From the NCBI GenBank assembly GCA_034401795.1, contig CM067367.1, positions 36,486,668 to 36,550,667 of the forward strand: a stretch of DNA of 64,000 nt, read 5' to 3'. The translations under genes and the position numbers were made by a program. This document shows, one piece after another, positions 11,223 through 24,273 of the stretch. Below the pieces are notes generated by a model. The model made no database searches. It had not been told where the DNA came from and was given only the letters and a program-made list of their open reading frames with translations. The number at the start of each line of letters is the position of its first letter. Positions within the stretch are counted from its first letter, which is position 1. This stretch comes from Chaetoderma sp. LZ-2023a. Its lineage: Eukaryota > Mollusca > Caudofoveata > Chaetodermatida > Chaetodermatidae.

Positions 11223-13380
11223 ATATGATAAAGTTGATGCAATCAGACATGCTCATTATTTAGTGAGGCAGAGTAATTGGTTAATATGAGAGCGCTTTAC
11301 TTTACTTAGCCACTTCATGATGTGAGAGAAATGCAATCTAGGCAGGAGGTGTAATATGAATATGGCCGTAAGTAAATGCTAATCAATTCTAGACAATATC
11401 TAGTGGCTACATAGTAAATATCACCTTGATACATCAATTGTCATTGAAGATCGTGCTTATGTGATAAGGTGCCAGCCAGGTTTGAATTTGATATAAAAAA
11501 ACTAACTAAAGTGAACATTAACTTATGTTTTCTTTTCGTATGGTACATACCTATGGCGATATAGCTATTATAGCACAAAATTACATGTCTATACCTATGC
11601 AACAGATGATGATGTTGATTTTGGTCCTAATGAGGCTGGTGTCTTTACAGACAGATGTAGGCGCGTGTGCACGTGCACGTGCGTAGACATATACTTTTAT
11701 CAGTTTAAGTCATTGTATCTTGATTAAATAGCTATGCCTATGGAGAAAATGATGCAATGCCTATCTAACTAACTCGCTCAATGGTGCAGGTCAACAGTAT
11801 CTTACTTCAAGAGCTTTATTGATGATAACAAAGTCATCTGATGTATCATATGATAACTAAAATATATAGGTATCGTTATCGAAAACCCTCAGGCTAAATA
11901 CAACCTTCCCCGGATATGCATTTCAAGAATAATAATTTAGTGTCTAACTTGTTTTGGAGACGTAACAACTGCATGACTATTAACAATGGAGATAGCACAT
12001 TGTGACTGGCCAACATGCAGCGACTTCCTGTATATGGCATTGTTCATCAAACGAACTTCTTCTTGAGAATCCTACAAATATTGGATACATAACAAATAGA
12101 TGAATCTTTATAATGGTTCTACGGTGTTCTGGTTAGCTGATACACAGTCAGTCTCTTTATTTCGTTGAGCATCTTCCAAAAATCTTAAATTGGAGAGGCA
12201 ACCTATGTTTGTTTGACCACGATGTGGGATGGATGCTTACAGATATTTCAATCATATATTTTCTCAAAAGAGGAATATAGGGTTAGTGTTATCATCACTC
12301 TATATAAACAGTTGAGACATCGTGAACGCACGCAAATCACCGCACAACATAATATGTCCCCATATGTGGCTATAAAGAGGAAATTTAAGTGGTATCTCGA
12401 TTCAAACTAACTCAGAATTATTTTAAGAAATTATTCGTTAGGATATGTCTTTGAAAGCTGCTGGATGGATGTCTGGAGTTGCAAGCTATTCATTGAGCCA
12501 ACTATATTACCTATCTCTCATGACCTTTGTACCATCATAACTACAATTTATAACAACATGGTGCTGCAGTTCAAAGCCTGTGAAACTTACACTACAAAAT
12601 TATCCCAGATATTTCTTTTGTTGATTAAATCGTATTCAATTTATGCTTAACAAACTTGATAAGTGTGCACATATTGCCATTCGCGTAAGCATACGTAAAT
12701 CACATAGTTGTAGAACAACAACGTGGCAACTACAACCTACATCAGCAAGGCTGGTAGTAATCTAGTAGAAGAATTTAAGAAGATTCTGATGAGATATCTT
12801 ATAAGACGATGTCTGAAAGATATTAATATTGCCTCAGGACAGCAGCTCCTGAGCAAATAAATATATATGCTGCATTGAACTAATACAGTGCCGTGCGGTC
12901 GATCAATCATGGACAGCTGATAATATTGTATTTCCAAGTACAATTGACAAGCACACTCATTTCATTTTGACCTTGAGATAACCTTGACCCTCTTCCGTAT
13001 CTCTTGCGCTCATATCATTTAACAAGTCATAGCTAGATAACGTATTCATCGCAAAAGTGGTACAACATTTATATAGATAGTCATGCCATTTTTTTTTTAA
13101 TTCTGCCTAAATGTGTGCAGCAAAATATCAGATATAGCTGCTGAAATGACCCCGAAAGAGGAGAGATTAGAGAGATATGGCATGATCCTATGAGGGAGAA
13201 CAATATTCAGATAATAAAATGATGATCTACCAGAGAACTGGTCTCGAAAAGATAAGAAAAGAAACGTGTATCCTTATTTGTTACGTGGGTGTGCAGTTAT
13301 GAACGTGTATTTAGCAGTTTAAACATGATTATTAAGAATTACGAATGTGCATACGTGTTTTTATGTGGTTGCGTGCATTT
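11223..13380. other. 2.1 kb without recognised features
   Basis: Only short frames (the longest are about 60-70 codons at 12213-12410, 12465-12650 and, on the minus strand, 12737-12943), none with a motif or second copy. No repeats recognised. Confidence 0.5.
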
Positions 13381-13383
13381 TCA

Positions 13384-13640
<257 letters not shown>

Positions 13641-14149
13641 TGCGTGTGTGCGTGTCTGTGTCTATACATTCAAACATGCGTCAGCGAGTGCGAGCGTGCA
13701 TGCATACGTGTGTGTGCACGCATGTGTGTGTGCATGCCTACATGTGTACATGCGTCCATGCATGCCTGCCATTCCAGATCTCCATTCGTATGTCTATTCA
13801 TAAAATCATATTTCCAATCCTGTGTCCATTCGTTTCAGCGGTACAAGAAATGCTGTCATATTCGCCATACCTATGTACTGAAAGAGCATTTTGAAGGAAC
13901 ATCTGTAGTTCATCAAGATACGTCAATAGACTTGTAGCCACAGACATAACTTTCAAATATGGCACGTCTGATCAGCCATTGGCCTGTGTATGGTTAGATG
14001 CACATAGTATATGATGTATTGCTACCCTCCGATAGCAAATCATAACCACAAACACTGGTCCAAGAATGTATGCATTAGCTCAGTCTTCTAGCATGTAAAC
14101 CTTTTTGTACCAAGTTCAGTGTAAATCAAGTATAGATGCTGAAAAAAAT
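13641..14149. other. No gene seen
   Basis: TG-rich continuation of the microsatellite to about 13760, then unremarkable sequence. Frames here begin inside the microsatellite. Confidence 0.5.
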
Positions 14150-14553
14150 CCGATTAACCTTGACAATTGGGATGCTGGGACGATCACAGTATTGATCAAT
14201 GTGAACTTGATCTTTGGTAAAGATAAACATGTACATAAACGAGTGTTCAAGTCACTTGAGTTCAAGAGCAAGTACATATACATTTAGTACATACTACTTA
14301 GACATGTTTAAGAACTGTGTATCAATTCTATTCACATAGGTTTGCTGGACAAATATTCAGTTCTTAGCGAACATTTGCCACGAAGATATCATGACTGTAC
14401 AACTGCACACTTAGTAGCCTTAATTCAAACCCAAGTGAACAGCTGTTAAAACATAGTCTTCACCTCACATGCAAATCAGGCATATTACTGCATGTCTATT
14501 GATACATCATAGGGTAATATGTAGTAATTATAAACATGCCCCACACCCCTTGT

Positions 14554-14745
14554 TTGTTTATTAAATAGTAGAGGCATACAATTCGTACAACGATCAGATC
14601 AGTCGTACCAGACTATTAAAAGCTAAAGACAGGCCAAACAGAATCATTTACGATGTAATGATTATGACGTCATCCTACACACCGCTTAGCTGATTATGAC
14701 GTCATATGACGTCAGATGATAGAGGGATACTCTGGAAAGGTGTAT
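14554..14745 (-). mobile_element. MITE type 1, CRE-bearing end only
   Basis: TTTATTAAATAGTA and CATACAATTCGTACAACG lead into GATTATGACGTCATCCTACA, GATTATGACGTCATATGACG and the terminus CTGGAAAGGTG. The hairpin is missing. Confidence 0.75.
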
Positions 14746-15500
14746 TGCCTCGGTAGCATTCAGTACAACCTTCACATAAGCTATTCTTACAAAATAATTC
14801 ATTCCACTTGATATTGCAACTATATGAAGCACAATAACAGTTTTAATGATTTGAAGAGTAGCAAGAAGCATCAGCTAAGTGACGACTAATATCATGCACA
14901 GATGTGACCATTTGGCCGACCGACGTTCGAGGTTCTCACGACATTGAGCTCTGTATACCAATCAGGTCTTATTTAAATGTAAATAGTCTAAGTCAGGAAT
15001 TGTTGCACTAAGCACGCGCAATGATCTCTTTACAGCCATCTACCTGGCGAAGGCTGCATTAACACAGCACAGAGTTGGTATTAGATGGAAGGCAAAATTA
15101 CAGATCTAAAAATCACGCTGAATATTAGGTGAAAAGAATGTCTGGAATAATATTGGTGTATTCTGTGTGGTGTTATGAGAATAACACTGCCAAGAACACG
15201 TTTCATCTCGGTGGCATCGTCATGAAGGATTGGTCCCCATTCCTGAGACATGTAGATTCCTCTATTTATACGACTGATAGTTAGCCATGCAGCCATTGAT
15301 TTTCGTATCCACAGAGATAATAGTAATTCTATAATTATATAAGGTGGGTGCTTGCTCGAGCAGTTGTACAGTAGAAGTCTATTATAATAAGACGTATATT
15401 CTATTCTTCGCCTGCTCAGACAAGTGCCAAACCAATGTATATATTGTATGGATGCAACACTAGTATGGTCGTGATATGACCTTCAATGTTGCAAACATTA

Positions 15501-15747
15501 GGGTCGAGTTTACGCCACTATAGTAGAGTAGCTACTCGAGTTACTAGAGTAGTGTATAAACGGTTGGGATACGTACTCGAGTACCTGCTTGAGGCTACCT
15601 ACCTACCAAGCAGGGTAAGTCGAGTAGGTCTCGTGTTTGTATTGCGATCAATGTAAATTAAACACGTGGTCATCTACTCGAGTGTACCTGATCACATGTT
15701 CATCGACCCTAGAGTAGGTACAAGAGGTTTCACGTGAACTCGGTCCT
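15501..15747. mobile_element. ~245 bp inverted-repeat insertion rich in CTACTCGAGT
   Basis: Absent from the paralogous site near 3340-3350, where the flanks join directly. The ends are imperfect inverted repeats: AGGGTCGAGTTTACG on the left and the complement of CGTGAACTCGGTCCT on the right. Inside are several CTACTCGAG or GTACTCGAGTAC palindromes. It probably is a non-autonomous DNA element. Target duplication is unclear. Confidence 0.65.
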
Positions 15748-17095
15748 GGAGCAACTGTCCGTGTTTCGTGCCATGGTCACAGCGGTATGATAACGGTGAC
15801 ATTTTTATGCTACAAATGAGTGCGTAAATAGTGCAAAATAGGGATTAGATCTGGCAACCTGGGATCTTACGTCATAATCAAAATACGTCACTTTGAGCTG
15901 ACATCACAATCATATGACGTAGGTTCAACACAACACATACACGCACAACTGCCAATAATGGTCACGTGTCAATAACTACCAACATTGAAGCTACCAAACA
16001 TATGCAAGCTTGATTGGCATAGTAGCACAGAGAATTGATTTTCCATGTCTATTTCGTGGAATACACAATATAAGCCAACATGGATTTATATATGAAAGTT
16101 GATGCAGTGCAGTTTTATAAGTCCACATGGAGATTAAAGAGAAAGAACTGCAATGCCACAAAGGTGACACAAATCATGTAACGTCATGATAACTTCGCTT
16201 AGCCTGAAATCTCTGTAATATATGGGCCATGCTGAATGATAGAGCGATACTTTATTGCAAGAATCCAACATAAGGATATGGCAAATAAACAATAAACAGA
16301 CAAGGAAATACAATAAGCATATGAAAACATATATTGATTATGCAAATAAAACTGATTTAAACTAATTTATTACTGATATAAGTATATGCATATATATGAG
16401 GGAGATAGTAGCTAGAAGTGTTGATGGATCCTGGATGTATTTGCTTTGTAAACACTACACTGATGGACAGTTTCTAGATTTGATCAGCATTCCTGTAGGC
16501 TGTGCTTTTCAGATTTTATCGCAGCCTTATCTTGAACCGGGAAATACCGCTTTATTGTCATATCTTTGCGAGTTATCCAATAGTCGGTGGTCTGGCGATG
16601 TCCACCGTGCACCCTGGCCCCATGCTAATCGATGGATATAATAGCGTTCGATGTCCTCTTTCAGTTTAAGTATGCTAACATGTGATAAACAGCGACTTAC
16701 TATTTTTTTGCATGAGGAAAATTACACCTGAGACAATCACTTCAGTCGACTATACTAAAGGGTATGGGTTGCAAAATGCACATAACTTTAGATGCAATCA
16801 GTTGAATAATTAAGCTAAGTGAGGTTAAAAAAATGTCACCAATTTGTACGCGACATGAAGGACATATGGATATGCACGAACAATCTTTATATATTTACGG
16901 CTGAGTTATTAGCTTTTCACTATTAGACTGGATGCATGGTCTAAGTAGCTGGCCATTGTTACTGTCTGTATAGTATTTTTGCAGATGTGAATTGATGGGA
17001 AAGATGTAATGATGCATGTTGCATATATTTCTTGAACAATAAATGCCATTAAGCATACTTTGTGATTTTGGTGCGGACAATGAAAGGGATTCGAT

Positions 17096-17536
17096 CATCT
17101 ACAGAGTGTTTCTTAGATGAATAGCGTCAACTTGTTCGTCCAGGGAAAGTTGTGAAAGCAGTGGCAATCCAATAGAAAGCAACCCGCATCAAATATTGAA
17201 GCTTTGAATTAAAGTCCGGGCTACAGATTATAGATTAATCCGATCGTGAATGCCAGCGTATTGACATAAAAATCAACAAAGTCTTAAATCTTTGAATTCC
17301 GTGAAACTAACCACACCTCAAAATAAAATCACGTTTGCCATTAAACCAACGTCTACACATATTCTATTAACCCTCTACATTACATTGTGCTAACAAGTTC
17401 TGCCACTCCAAGACCGTTAGACAGCGATCCCCTCGTGTTATTCTTGCATAGCGTATAATCCGCCTGCAGATATCTCTTGCACACGAGACATCACATTTAT
17501 ACTCTCCAGACATTTACATTAGTCATTCTGCCATAC
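17096..17536. other. No gene seen
   Basis: No coding or repeat signal recognised. Confidence 0.5.
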
Positions 17537-17866
17537 AGGGATCCGATCTGTCACTCAATTGTCAAACGTCATAATCAAATACCTCACACATTAGCTGCCA
17601 TCACAATCAAAATGGCTTAGCTCCATCACGAGCATCAAACAGTCTGACGAAATGTACGAATTGTATGTATTTAACGAATTTACAAATTAATAAACAAACA
17701 CCAACAACTCCCAGCCAAATTAGTTTCAAAATATACAACAGCTTACTTGGATAATTACCTTGATGTTGCGCTGCTTGGAATTCATGTTTCAATCTATTAA
17801 AATATATTCGAGTGTACAAGAGTGGGAGACGCTTGGACAGAAATGGGCGTGGTGTAGCTAGACGTG
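17537..17866 (+). mobile_element. Hairpin MITE, type 2, left hairpin arm missing
   Basis: The left end has GATCTGTCACTCAATTGTCA and CATACAAATTG-like sequence. The right arm AACTCCCAGCCAAATTAGTT is followed by CAACAGCTTACTTG and the right block GGGCGTGGTGTAGCTAGA. Confidence 0.75.
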
Positions 17867-17954
17867 GATCCCACTATTACGCGTCTTTAATCATCACAAT
17901 GTTTTTATTATAACATGGCAGGTTGCAGAGCCGTTTCTCCCAAAACCATTGTAT

Positions 17955-18343
17955 CGTAATTCACATTTCCAGTTTATCAATCGATCATCTGACCTCATAT
18001 GACGTCATAATTAACTAAGTGACGTGTATGATGACATTATAATCATTACGTCATGAATGATTCGGTATAGTCCGTCTTTAATACTTAATAGTCCGACACG
18101 TTGGATGAATTGTATGTTTTATTGTTTAAAAAACATTCTGTCACATATTTTGAAACTAATTTGTTCGGGCGCTTTGCTGCCATAGGCAGTAACAGCACTC
18201 AGTCAAATTAGTTTCAAAATATTCAACAGTTCACATGTATAACTTTCTGGAAATTGATAGTCAGGGAATTCAGCGATCGGTCGATCCCAACACGGGTGTG
18301 GTTTGGGTGGAGCTTAGATTCAGATGGGCTAAAAGTGGAAAGG
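17955..18343 (+). mobile_element. Hairpin MITE, type 1
   Basis: The left terminus ATTCACATTTCCAG leads to CATATGACGTCATAATTAAC and ATTACGTCATGAATGATTCG, the hairpin (ATATTTTGAAACTAATTTGT; GTCAAATTAGTTTCAAAATA), then GGAAATTGATAGTCAGG and the terminus GTGGAAAGGTTCAT. Confidence 0.85.
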
Positions 18344-18895
18344 TTCATAGAATATGTCTATCTATGTGAAACATGATGACACTGTCATTAGTATAAATAC
18401 GTGTCCTGGAGGATAATGAGGATGGTGGAAGGATATTTCTATAATACACTGCCGTGATGATATTAATTCTTACATTAGGCAGTTACATGCAAATGAACCA
18501 CTATCCAAGTATTGATTTTAGAATACGATCTAGAATTAGAGTGAGATTTCCACTAGTCTTCCTGATGTAAACACATCAATACATATTGCTTGAGCCCAGA
18601 AAGATAAATCAGCGTCTAGGCTGGAAACATGTTTTATTAAAGATCAGAGAAAGTGAGGGTTTAAGGCAATATCGCCGCCTCTAAGACCCGTTTTTACGGT
18701 CATTCTTTTAACGGAATTATACCATTAGACAGTTATAGGTTATCAAAACGCAGTGTCGACCTTAACCCTTTAACCCTCGAATTGTTTTTTAAAATGCCAA
18801 GCTTTTTCTTAGAAAATTCCCGTTTGCAGACCAAGAGAAGACTATTTTGAAAATTTACCACTGGAATGACTGGCTCGGTTATCGAGTAGGTAGTA
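18344..18895. other. No gene; repeat scrap
   Basis: Contains the dispersed GACCAAGAGAAGACTATTTT block near 18829-18850, shared with 7770 and 34050. Otherwise nothing recognised. Confidence 0.5.
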
Positions 18896-19130
18896 AGACA
18901 CTATATAATCTAGATGAGTTTCTGATTAATTAGCCACAGGGGAGTGGGTATAGCAATACCAGTATCATGTTTGTCTTTCAGGACTTATTATTAGATATCC
19001 CAGTCTTTTGCGTGATGTACCATTAGTTATATAATATCACTATTATCACCCGAGTCGAGAATTACCACATTGTACGAGCTTTAGTAAATGTAATTTGATA
19101 ATTTTCGATGAGGTTGATAACAGTGATAGC

Positions 19131-20033
19131 AAATGTGACTGAGTTTGAGATTCTATTTATCATATAAACTGTTATATGCTCGCAGGGGTATGTTTGCATT
19201 TGTGGTATGGGTAGCTATTGGTGTAGGGGTAAGGTTGGGTGTAGCTACCCTACCATATCCACGCAGCAACACCTATCACAATATAGCCGCTCTTTCCCAG
19301 TGATACCCATACCGACATAGCTACCCTAGCCGTTGCTACATAATGTAACTATCAATACTCAATGCCTAATAGCTACCACACCCCCATCACTACCTGACAT
19401 TATGCTACCTGTACAGTATAGCTACCCAAAACATGCTGTCAGAAAAACTTGTGCTATTACTTGTGAAAAGGTATGTAGTAAAATTGCAGCTATATATGGT
19501 TCCGTTTAGCATCAACTGTAAATTTGTCATTACGCAAGTATTGCTGAGTTTGCTATTATATTGTCAAAACCGAGGGAAAAGTAGATATGCGAATATTGTA
19601 AAGCAGTGATCACGTAAATCTGATATGTGATTGGTAGATTAGTACGCATGTGTAATGTATAGCCAAACAGTATCGAGAACATGTTGGCCATGAATCCATT
19701 AGCATGGTTCTCATTGCGCCCATATGCACATCAGCAATAGGAGTAGCCTTATTCAGTTGTGCTCTATTTCAGGCTATACTCACCTAACATTTGATTGGCT
19801 GATTTAAGATTTGAATTTCGAAGTCGAGTTTTGAATTTCGAAATCAAGTTTGGAATTTCGAAGTCGAGCTTTGAATTTTGAATTTTGAATTTCGAATGAG
19901 CCTTCTGGGCATTCGCATAATGACAAAAACGAACGGGGAAAGATTGGGCGTTCAAACAGGGACCGACTTTATTGGAAAATACGTCTAGATATCAGTTTAT
20001 ATGATAAATAGAATCTCAAACTCAGTCACATTT
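19131..20033. mobile_element. 0.9 kb element with perfect 41 bp inverted repeats
   Basis: Positions 19131-19171 (starting AAATGTGACTGAGTTTGAGA) and 19993-20033 are exact reverse complements over 41 bp. The interior has no coding potential but holds inverted GGTATGGGTAGCTA / ATACCCATACC motifs (19205-19440). It looks like a non-autonomous DNA transposon. I could not settle the target duplication. Confidence 0.8.
19809..19900. repeat. TTGAATTTCGAAGTCGAG short tandem repeat
   Basis: About four units of roughly 20 bp (TTTGAATTTCGAAGTCGAG and variants), inside the inverted-repeat element. The minus-strand frame over it is repetitive (KFKIQNSKLDFEIPN) and is not a gene. Confidence 0.8.
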
Positions 20034-20265
20034 ACTTGTGTTGAATGTATAATTAAGCACGTGGGCGGTGTAGGTATGTATTAAAGCTTGGGGTTCGTAT
20101 GTGGGCGTTTCAGCTTTTGTTGCCGTATCAACTTCGTCTTTCAAAGATATGAAATTGCATAATTCGCGGACAAAACAAGCCCCACACACCATACAACATT
20201 TTTATAACGAATTTATTACTGTACCCATCAGTGCGACACACTAATTAACTATCAGAGCTATGAAT

Positions 20266-20587
20266 GAACCTTTCCAGTTTTAGCTATTTCCCGCCCATCT
20301 CTAGCTAAGCTCCACCACACCTCAATCGTATTGGTATCGATCGATCCTCGGACTCTCAATTTCCAGAAAACTATATCTGTTACCTGTTAAATATTTTTAG
20401 ATTAATTTTACTGGGTGCTGTTGCTGCCTAAGACAGCAACAGCGCCCAGACAAATTAGTTTTAAAATATTCGACTGAATGTTTATTAAATGGTAAAGACA
20501 TACAATTTATACAACTTGTCGGACTATATCGTGTCATTCATGACGTAATGATTAGGACGTCGTATGATTGAGTGAGGAAATGGATTC
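20266..20587 (-). mobile_element. Hairpin MITE, type 1, with ATGAAT target duplication
   Basis: Flanked by ATGAAT at 20260-20265 and 20588-20593. The unoccupied site in repeat R copy A (513-518) carries a single ATGAAT, which fixes both ends. The termini GAACCTTTCCAG and GGAAATGGATTC are imperfect inverted repeats. The 322 bp element holds a hairpin (ACTGGGTGCTGTTGCTGCCT; AGCAACAGCGCCCAGACAAA) and a damaged CRE-type end. Confidence 0.9.
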
Positions 20588-20643
20588 ATGAATTAACTAT
20601 CAAAGATATGTATCGTCCAGTAAGGTGTTTTCGGGGGTCATGT

Positions 20644-22358
20644 TGTAGATATCGGATCGTCTTATGGGAAGTCATGACCCCGTTAGACGTCTTATATTTG
20701 CGAGTAAGACCTCAGTGAAATTCATATTTGAAAATACCAGGTGAGCTAATGAACCGAATGATAATATAGTGTCAAGTAGATAGTAGTAGGAAGATGCACT
20801 GGTTGACTTTGACCAGTGCTAGTGATACAGTTTCGCAGAAATAGAATAGAAACTATATCGAAACTGTAGCAATATATTCATACCAATAGGTTAGAAATTG
20901 GAATAGATTGAAACAGGACCAACGGTTCTGGGTTGGTGATATCTGTCAATAGCTGAAGATAAAAGTTGTTGCTGTGGGATCGGCACACACTTTTATAATG
21001 TTCAGCAGTCGTTTCGGTCGTCAGTTTAGTAAATATTCGAGTGATAAGAATCAATGGAAATCGAGAGAGATTATAGGAAATTATAGGTGACAGACTGACA
21101 TGTAGTTGTTGACGGTCGGCATTCCGACTCCCTTAAGCAAGTACAACAACACCAGCTGGCAATGAGATCATACAGCTCATGTGCTTATTAACGTTCGTTT
21201 CCTACAGGCTTATCCAAGATAGGCAAGGGACAGGACAGAGGCATTGTAGCGTCCTGTAGGAATTAATAACACAATCGAAATTTGTATATCAACTATATGT
21301 CAATCAAAGAAAGGCATGCTACAACAACACATTCCGTAATGTTGTTAGTTAGCTGACAGATCGCATCAAATCAGAACCAGCTAGAACCGCTTTGCCAGAG
21401 TTAGGGTGTAGATATATCGGGTTTAGTAATGAATCCCTAGAAGAGAAGCCCAGAGTTTGATTGGCCGAGATGACGTCATAATCAATGAGCATCTAGTCAA
21501 ACTCTGTGGCAGAGAAACAAAGGGAACAAGGTTTCAAAGTAAAATCAAGAGATAGGCGAGCAGGGATTGGTCAGGAGGATCAACAAGAGTAGGTACACAC
21601 TTCTAGGAAGCGATAAGCAGAGGTTGATTGGAGGCAAGAATGATGTGGGCCAATCAAACGGTGGTTATATCTACCTAGAGGGATGAAAGGAACAGAAACT
21701 ATATATTACGATATATATAGATCTATATATCGTAATATGTATAGAAGTTAGGAAAATATGAAGGATATTTAATAGGCACTTTGTCTATTGAAAGTTTAAT
21801 CTTCACCATCTGTGATTCCAAAGCAGACGTTGCTTTGTCAGTAGTGAGTCCGAGTAAATTGAGTCATTGTTACGTTAGGCTAGCTAGATGGCATATCGAC
21901 CATAGTGTTGAGAGTAATCGGTAGCCGTAAGTTAGTCAAAGTCAGAATTGAATAGTTTAGAGTAGGACCGTAATTATGATAAACAGTATTGTTAATATAA
22001 AGTATAATCTATTTTCTGTGACAGTAAAAGTCACCATTGATACTTAAAGTTATTGTACAGTTAACTATAGAAATAAAATTATCCCCTTGTAAAATGCAAG
22101 GCACTAGTTCGGTTGTTCTTTAGAAAGCTCCTAAGAAGTACGGAGAAACACCGTGCCTTACTAAGAATCTTCAAGAAGTCAGATCAGGCCCAGTTACTTA
22201 AAATATCTTCATCCCATCTTTGAAGAGGCGAGCGGTAACTATACGACTGCAGCGGCGAGAAGATTGATTGTCGCAGCAATCATCAACATCATAAGTCTTC
22301 TCGAAGTTGTAGCCGTGAGCATATAAATAATTTAGGAAAGTGGTATCGAAAATCTTCA
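20644..22358 (+). repeat. 5' LTR
   Basis: Begins TGTAGATATCGG and ends AAAATCTTCA. It carries an upstream control-like cluster: a 10 bp inverted pair (CAGAGTTTGA at 21451-21460, TCAAACTCTG at 21497-21506) enclosing ATTGG and TGACGTCA (21471-21478), and further ATTGG/CCAAT motifs to 21660. A near-perfect hairpin lies at 21703-21738 and AATAAA at 22072-22077. Confidence 0.95.
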
Positions 22359-22359
22359 G

Positions 22360-22380
22360 TGGCTTCACCTGCCAGGATAA
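22360..22380 (+). other. Probable primer-binding site
   Basis: TGGCTTCACCTGCCAGG begins one base after the LTR. The TGG start is as expected for pairing with a tRNA CCA end. I could not assign the tRNA. Confidence 0.6.
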
Positions 22381-22667
22381 TAGGAGTGGAAACATTGTGT
22401 GAACTGAGTAAGTACTAGACAATACGAATGGCCCAAGTAGACAGGCCAGCTAACATAGTATTAAAAGACATAGCGGACAGAGTACAGGTATACATCGATT
22501 TAGCTAAACAGTCTGACAGTGCAAAAGTGACGCAACACCGAGAATATAGAGACAATTCATTAATCAAAATAACCACAGACATCACTTGTGAGGAGCAACC
22601 TCGACTAAAGCGGGTCATAGTCTGTTTATACTATCAGTAATAAACCCTAATTAGACACAAGTACATA

Positions 22668-24152
22668 ATGGCGACCCCAGGTCCAGCGGGTCCCGGCATC
22701 CCACCAATGGGGGAACATGAAAGGCATCCTGAGCTACGAGCGGAAACGGTAGCAGCCATGCATGAGATGGGCACCGCAATGGCGGGTACCATCGTACAGA
22801 GCAATGTTAGAAGGGATGCGGACCAGGTCCATCGGGAAGAAGTGAGGGAGCTGACCCAGCGAATACAGCCATGAGATGGGCTCACACCGGAACAGGTGCG
22901 GCAGTTCCTGGATGAGGCTCATCGAGTATGGGTAGCGATGGAAGGGAAGCTGGATGTGATACCAGCGTACATAGTGACATGTGCTTCTCGAGGGCAACTG
23001 TCGAGAGCGCTAGACTATTATTTGATGGGAAAGAATAGGGACGACATTACCTTCGAAGCATTACGAACGTACATCACAGAGAATTTCATCTCCGCCAATG
23101 AGGGCGAGAGAATAAAGTATGACCTCGAGGGGGTGCGCCAGAGAAGGAATGAGACTATCATCGCCTTCAACAGAAGGTATCGTGAATTGGCCAGCCAGGC
23201 ATATCCCAACACCAATGCAGATAATCAGAGAACGATACTAGGGGTGTATATCAAGGCCCTTAGTGATGTTGGACTGGGAAGAAGAATAGTCAGGAAGAAA
23301 GGCACAACTCTTCAACAAGCGATAGAGATCGTGGAAGAGGAGGCAAATTGTAATGATTTGCTGAAAGCGATGCGAATAGATGATCGGAGAGAAACCGATA
23401 TGGAAGTGGGAGTGCTGGACATGGAGGAGGGAAAAGATGTGTGGTCCATTATAAACGGTATGAAGCGGCAGATTGCCCAGCAGACGAGATTAATCGAGCG
23501 GTTATGCAGCACGGTAGAGGCTTTACAGGCCAAGTCCAACCCACAACCGGCACCCAGAGAACCAAGACCACCTAAGAAACCAGCCATGCCACAAAGACGC
23601 CAGCAGGCAAAACCGCATAGCAAACCACCGCCTGACTACCCGCGGCTGGACATTGTTTGTTATAATTGTGGACAAAAGGGGCACTATAAGGCGAATTGTA
23701 ACCAGCCTAGGAAAACCCCAATAAATGATATGCAGAGACGACCCACCCATGTAGCCCAACCATGGGGCCAGAGACCGCCTATAATCTGCTTCACGTGCGG
23801 GAAGCAAGGGCACATGGCGCGTGATTGCTATGATTATCAACGAAGTTTCGTGGGATATATGGATAGACGAACCGAGCCGGCCTCACCCATACATTGCTTT
23901 CGTTGTCTTAAGGACGGGCATCTCATAAATGACTGTCCACTAAGAGCGCCGCGACCTAAACCGCAGCGAACAGTAGCAAAGAGACCACGTTTAGATAGCG
24001 ATATGAGCGTTGATGCAGTATACCAAGGTGATAGAGCAAGGAACAATGAGCCAAAATCACCGCACAAAACTATTCTCGTAACATGCGGAAAGACAACGCA
24101 AACCGACTTCGTAGTAACGAGGAGTGCGAGGATCAGGACGGGTTCATTCTAA
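22668..24152 (+). mobile_element. gag region
   Basis: Begins with a Pro/Gly-rich N-terminus (MATPGPAGPGIPPMGEHER) followed by a helical, charged stretch typical of gypsy capsid. It ends in a basic, proline-rich segment with three CCHC zinc knuckles (CX2CX4HX4C) at 23658-23699, 23788-23829 and 23895-23936. Three knuckles is more than the one or two common in gypsy elements. The product would package element RNA. Confidence 0.9.
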
Positions 24153-24273
24153 CAGGAGAGGGGACCGACGCATACGGACGATATGGGGGAGAGTTTTCGG
24201 GACAAAGAAATTCTTACGCTGAGGTGGTCAGCGGACGAAGGAGCCCTTCATTAAATGGCGACGGAGGAGACCG

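Larger units (their letters stand above)
14150..17095. repeat. Old segmental duplication, copy B
   Basis: Collinear with 1968-4735. Compared with copy A it has a MITE fragment (14554-14745), a ~245 bp insertion (15501-15747), and lacks about 150 bp corresponding to 3640-3795. The short frames here (for example 16396-16641) are not shared with copy A. Confidence 0.85.
18896..20617 (+). repeat. Dispersed repeat R, copy B, interrupted
   Basis: Blocks 18896-19028 and 20207-20617 match 176-305 and 463-545. Between and within them lie an inverted-repeat element (19131-20033) and a MITE (20266-20587). The matching right-hand piece lies at 32316-32390, beyond the larger insertion. Confidence 0.7.

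Noticed and set aside
22428-22640. 70-codon frame between the 5' LTR and gag
   Set aside because: Lies in the untranslated leader of the LTR element; no motif.
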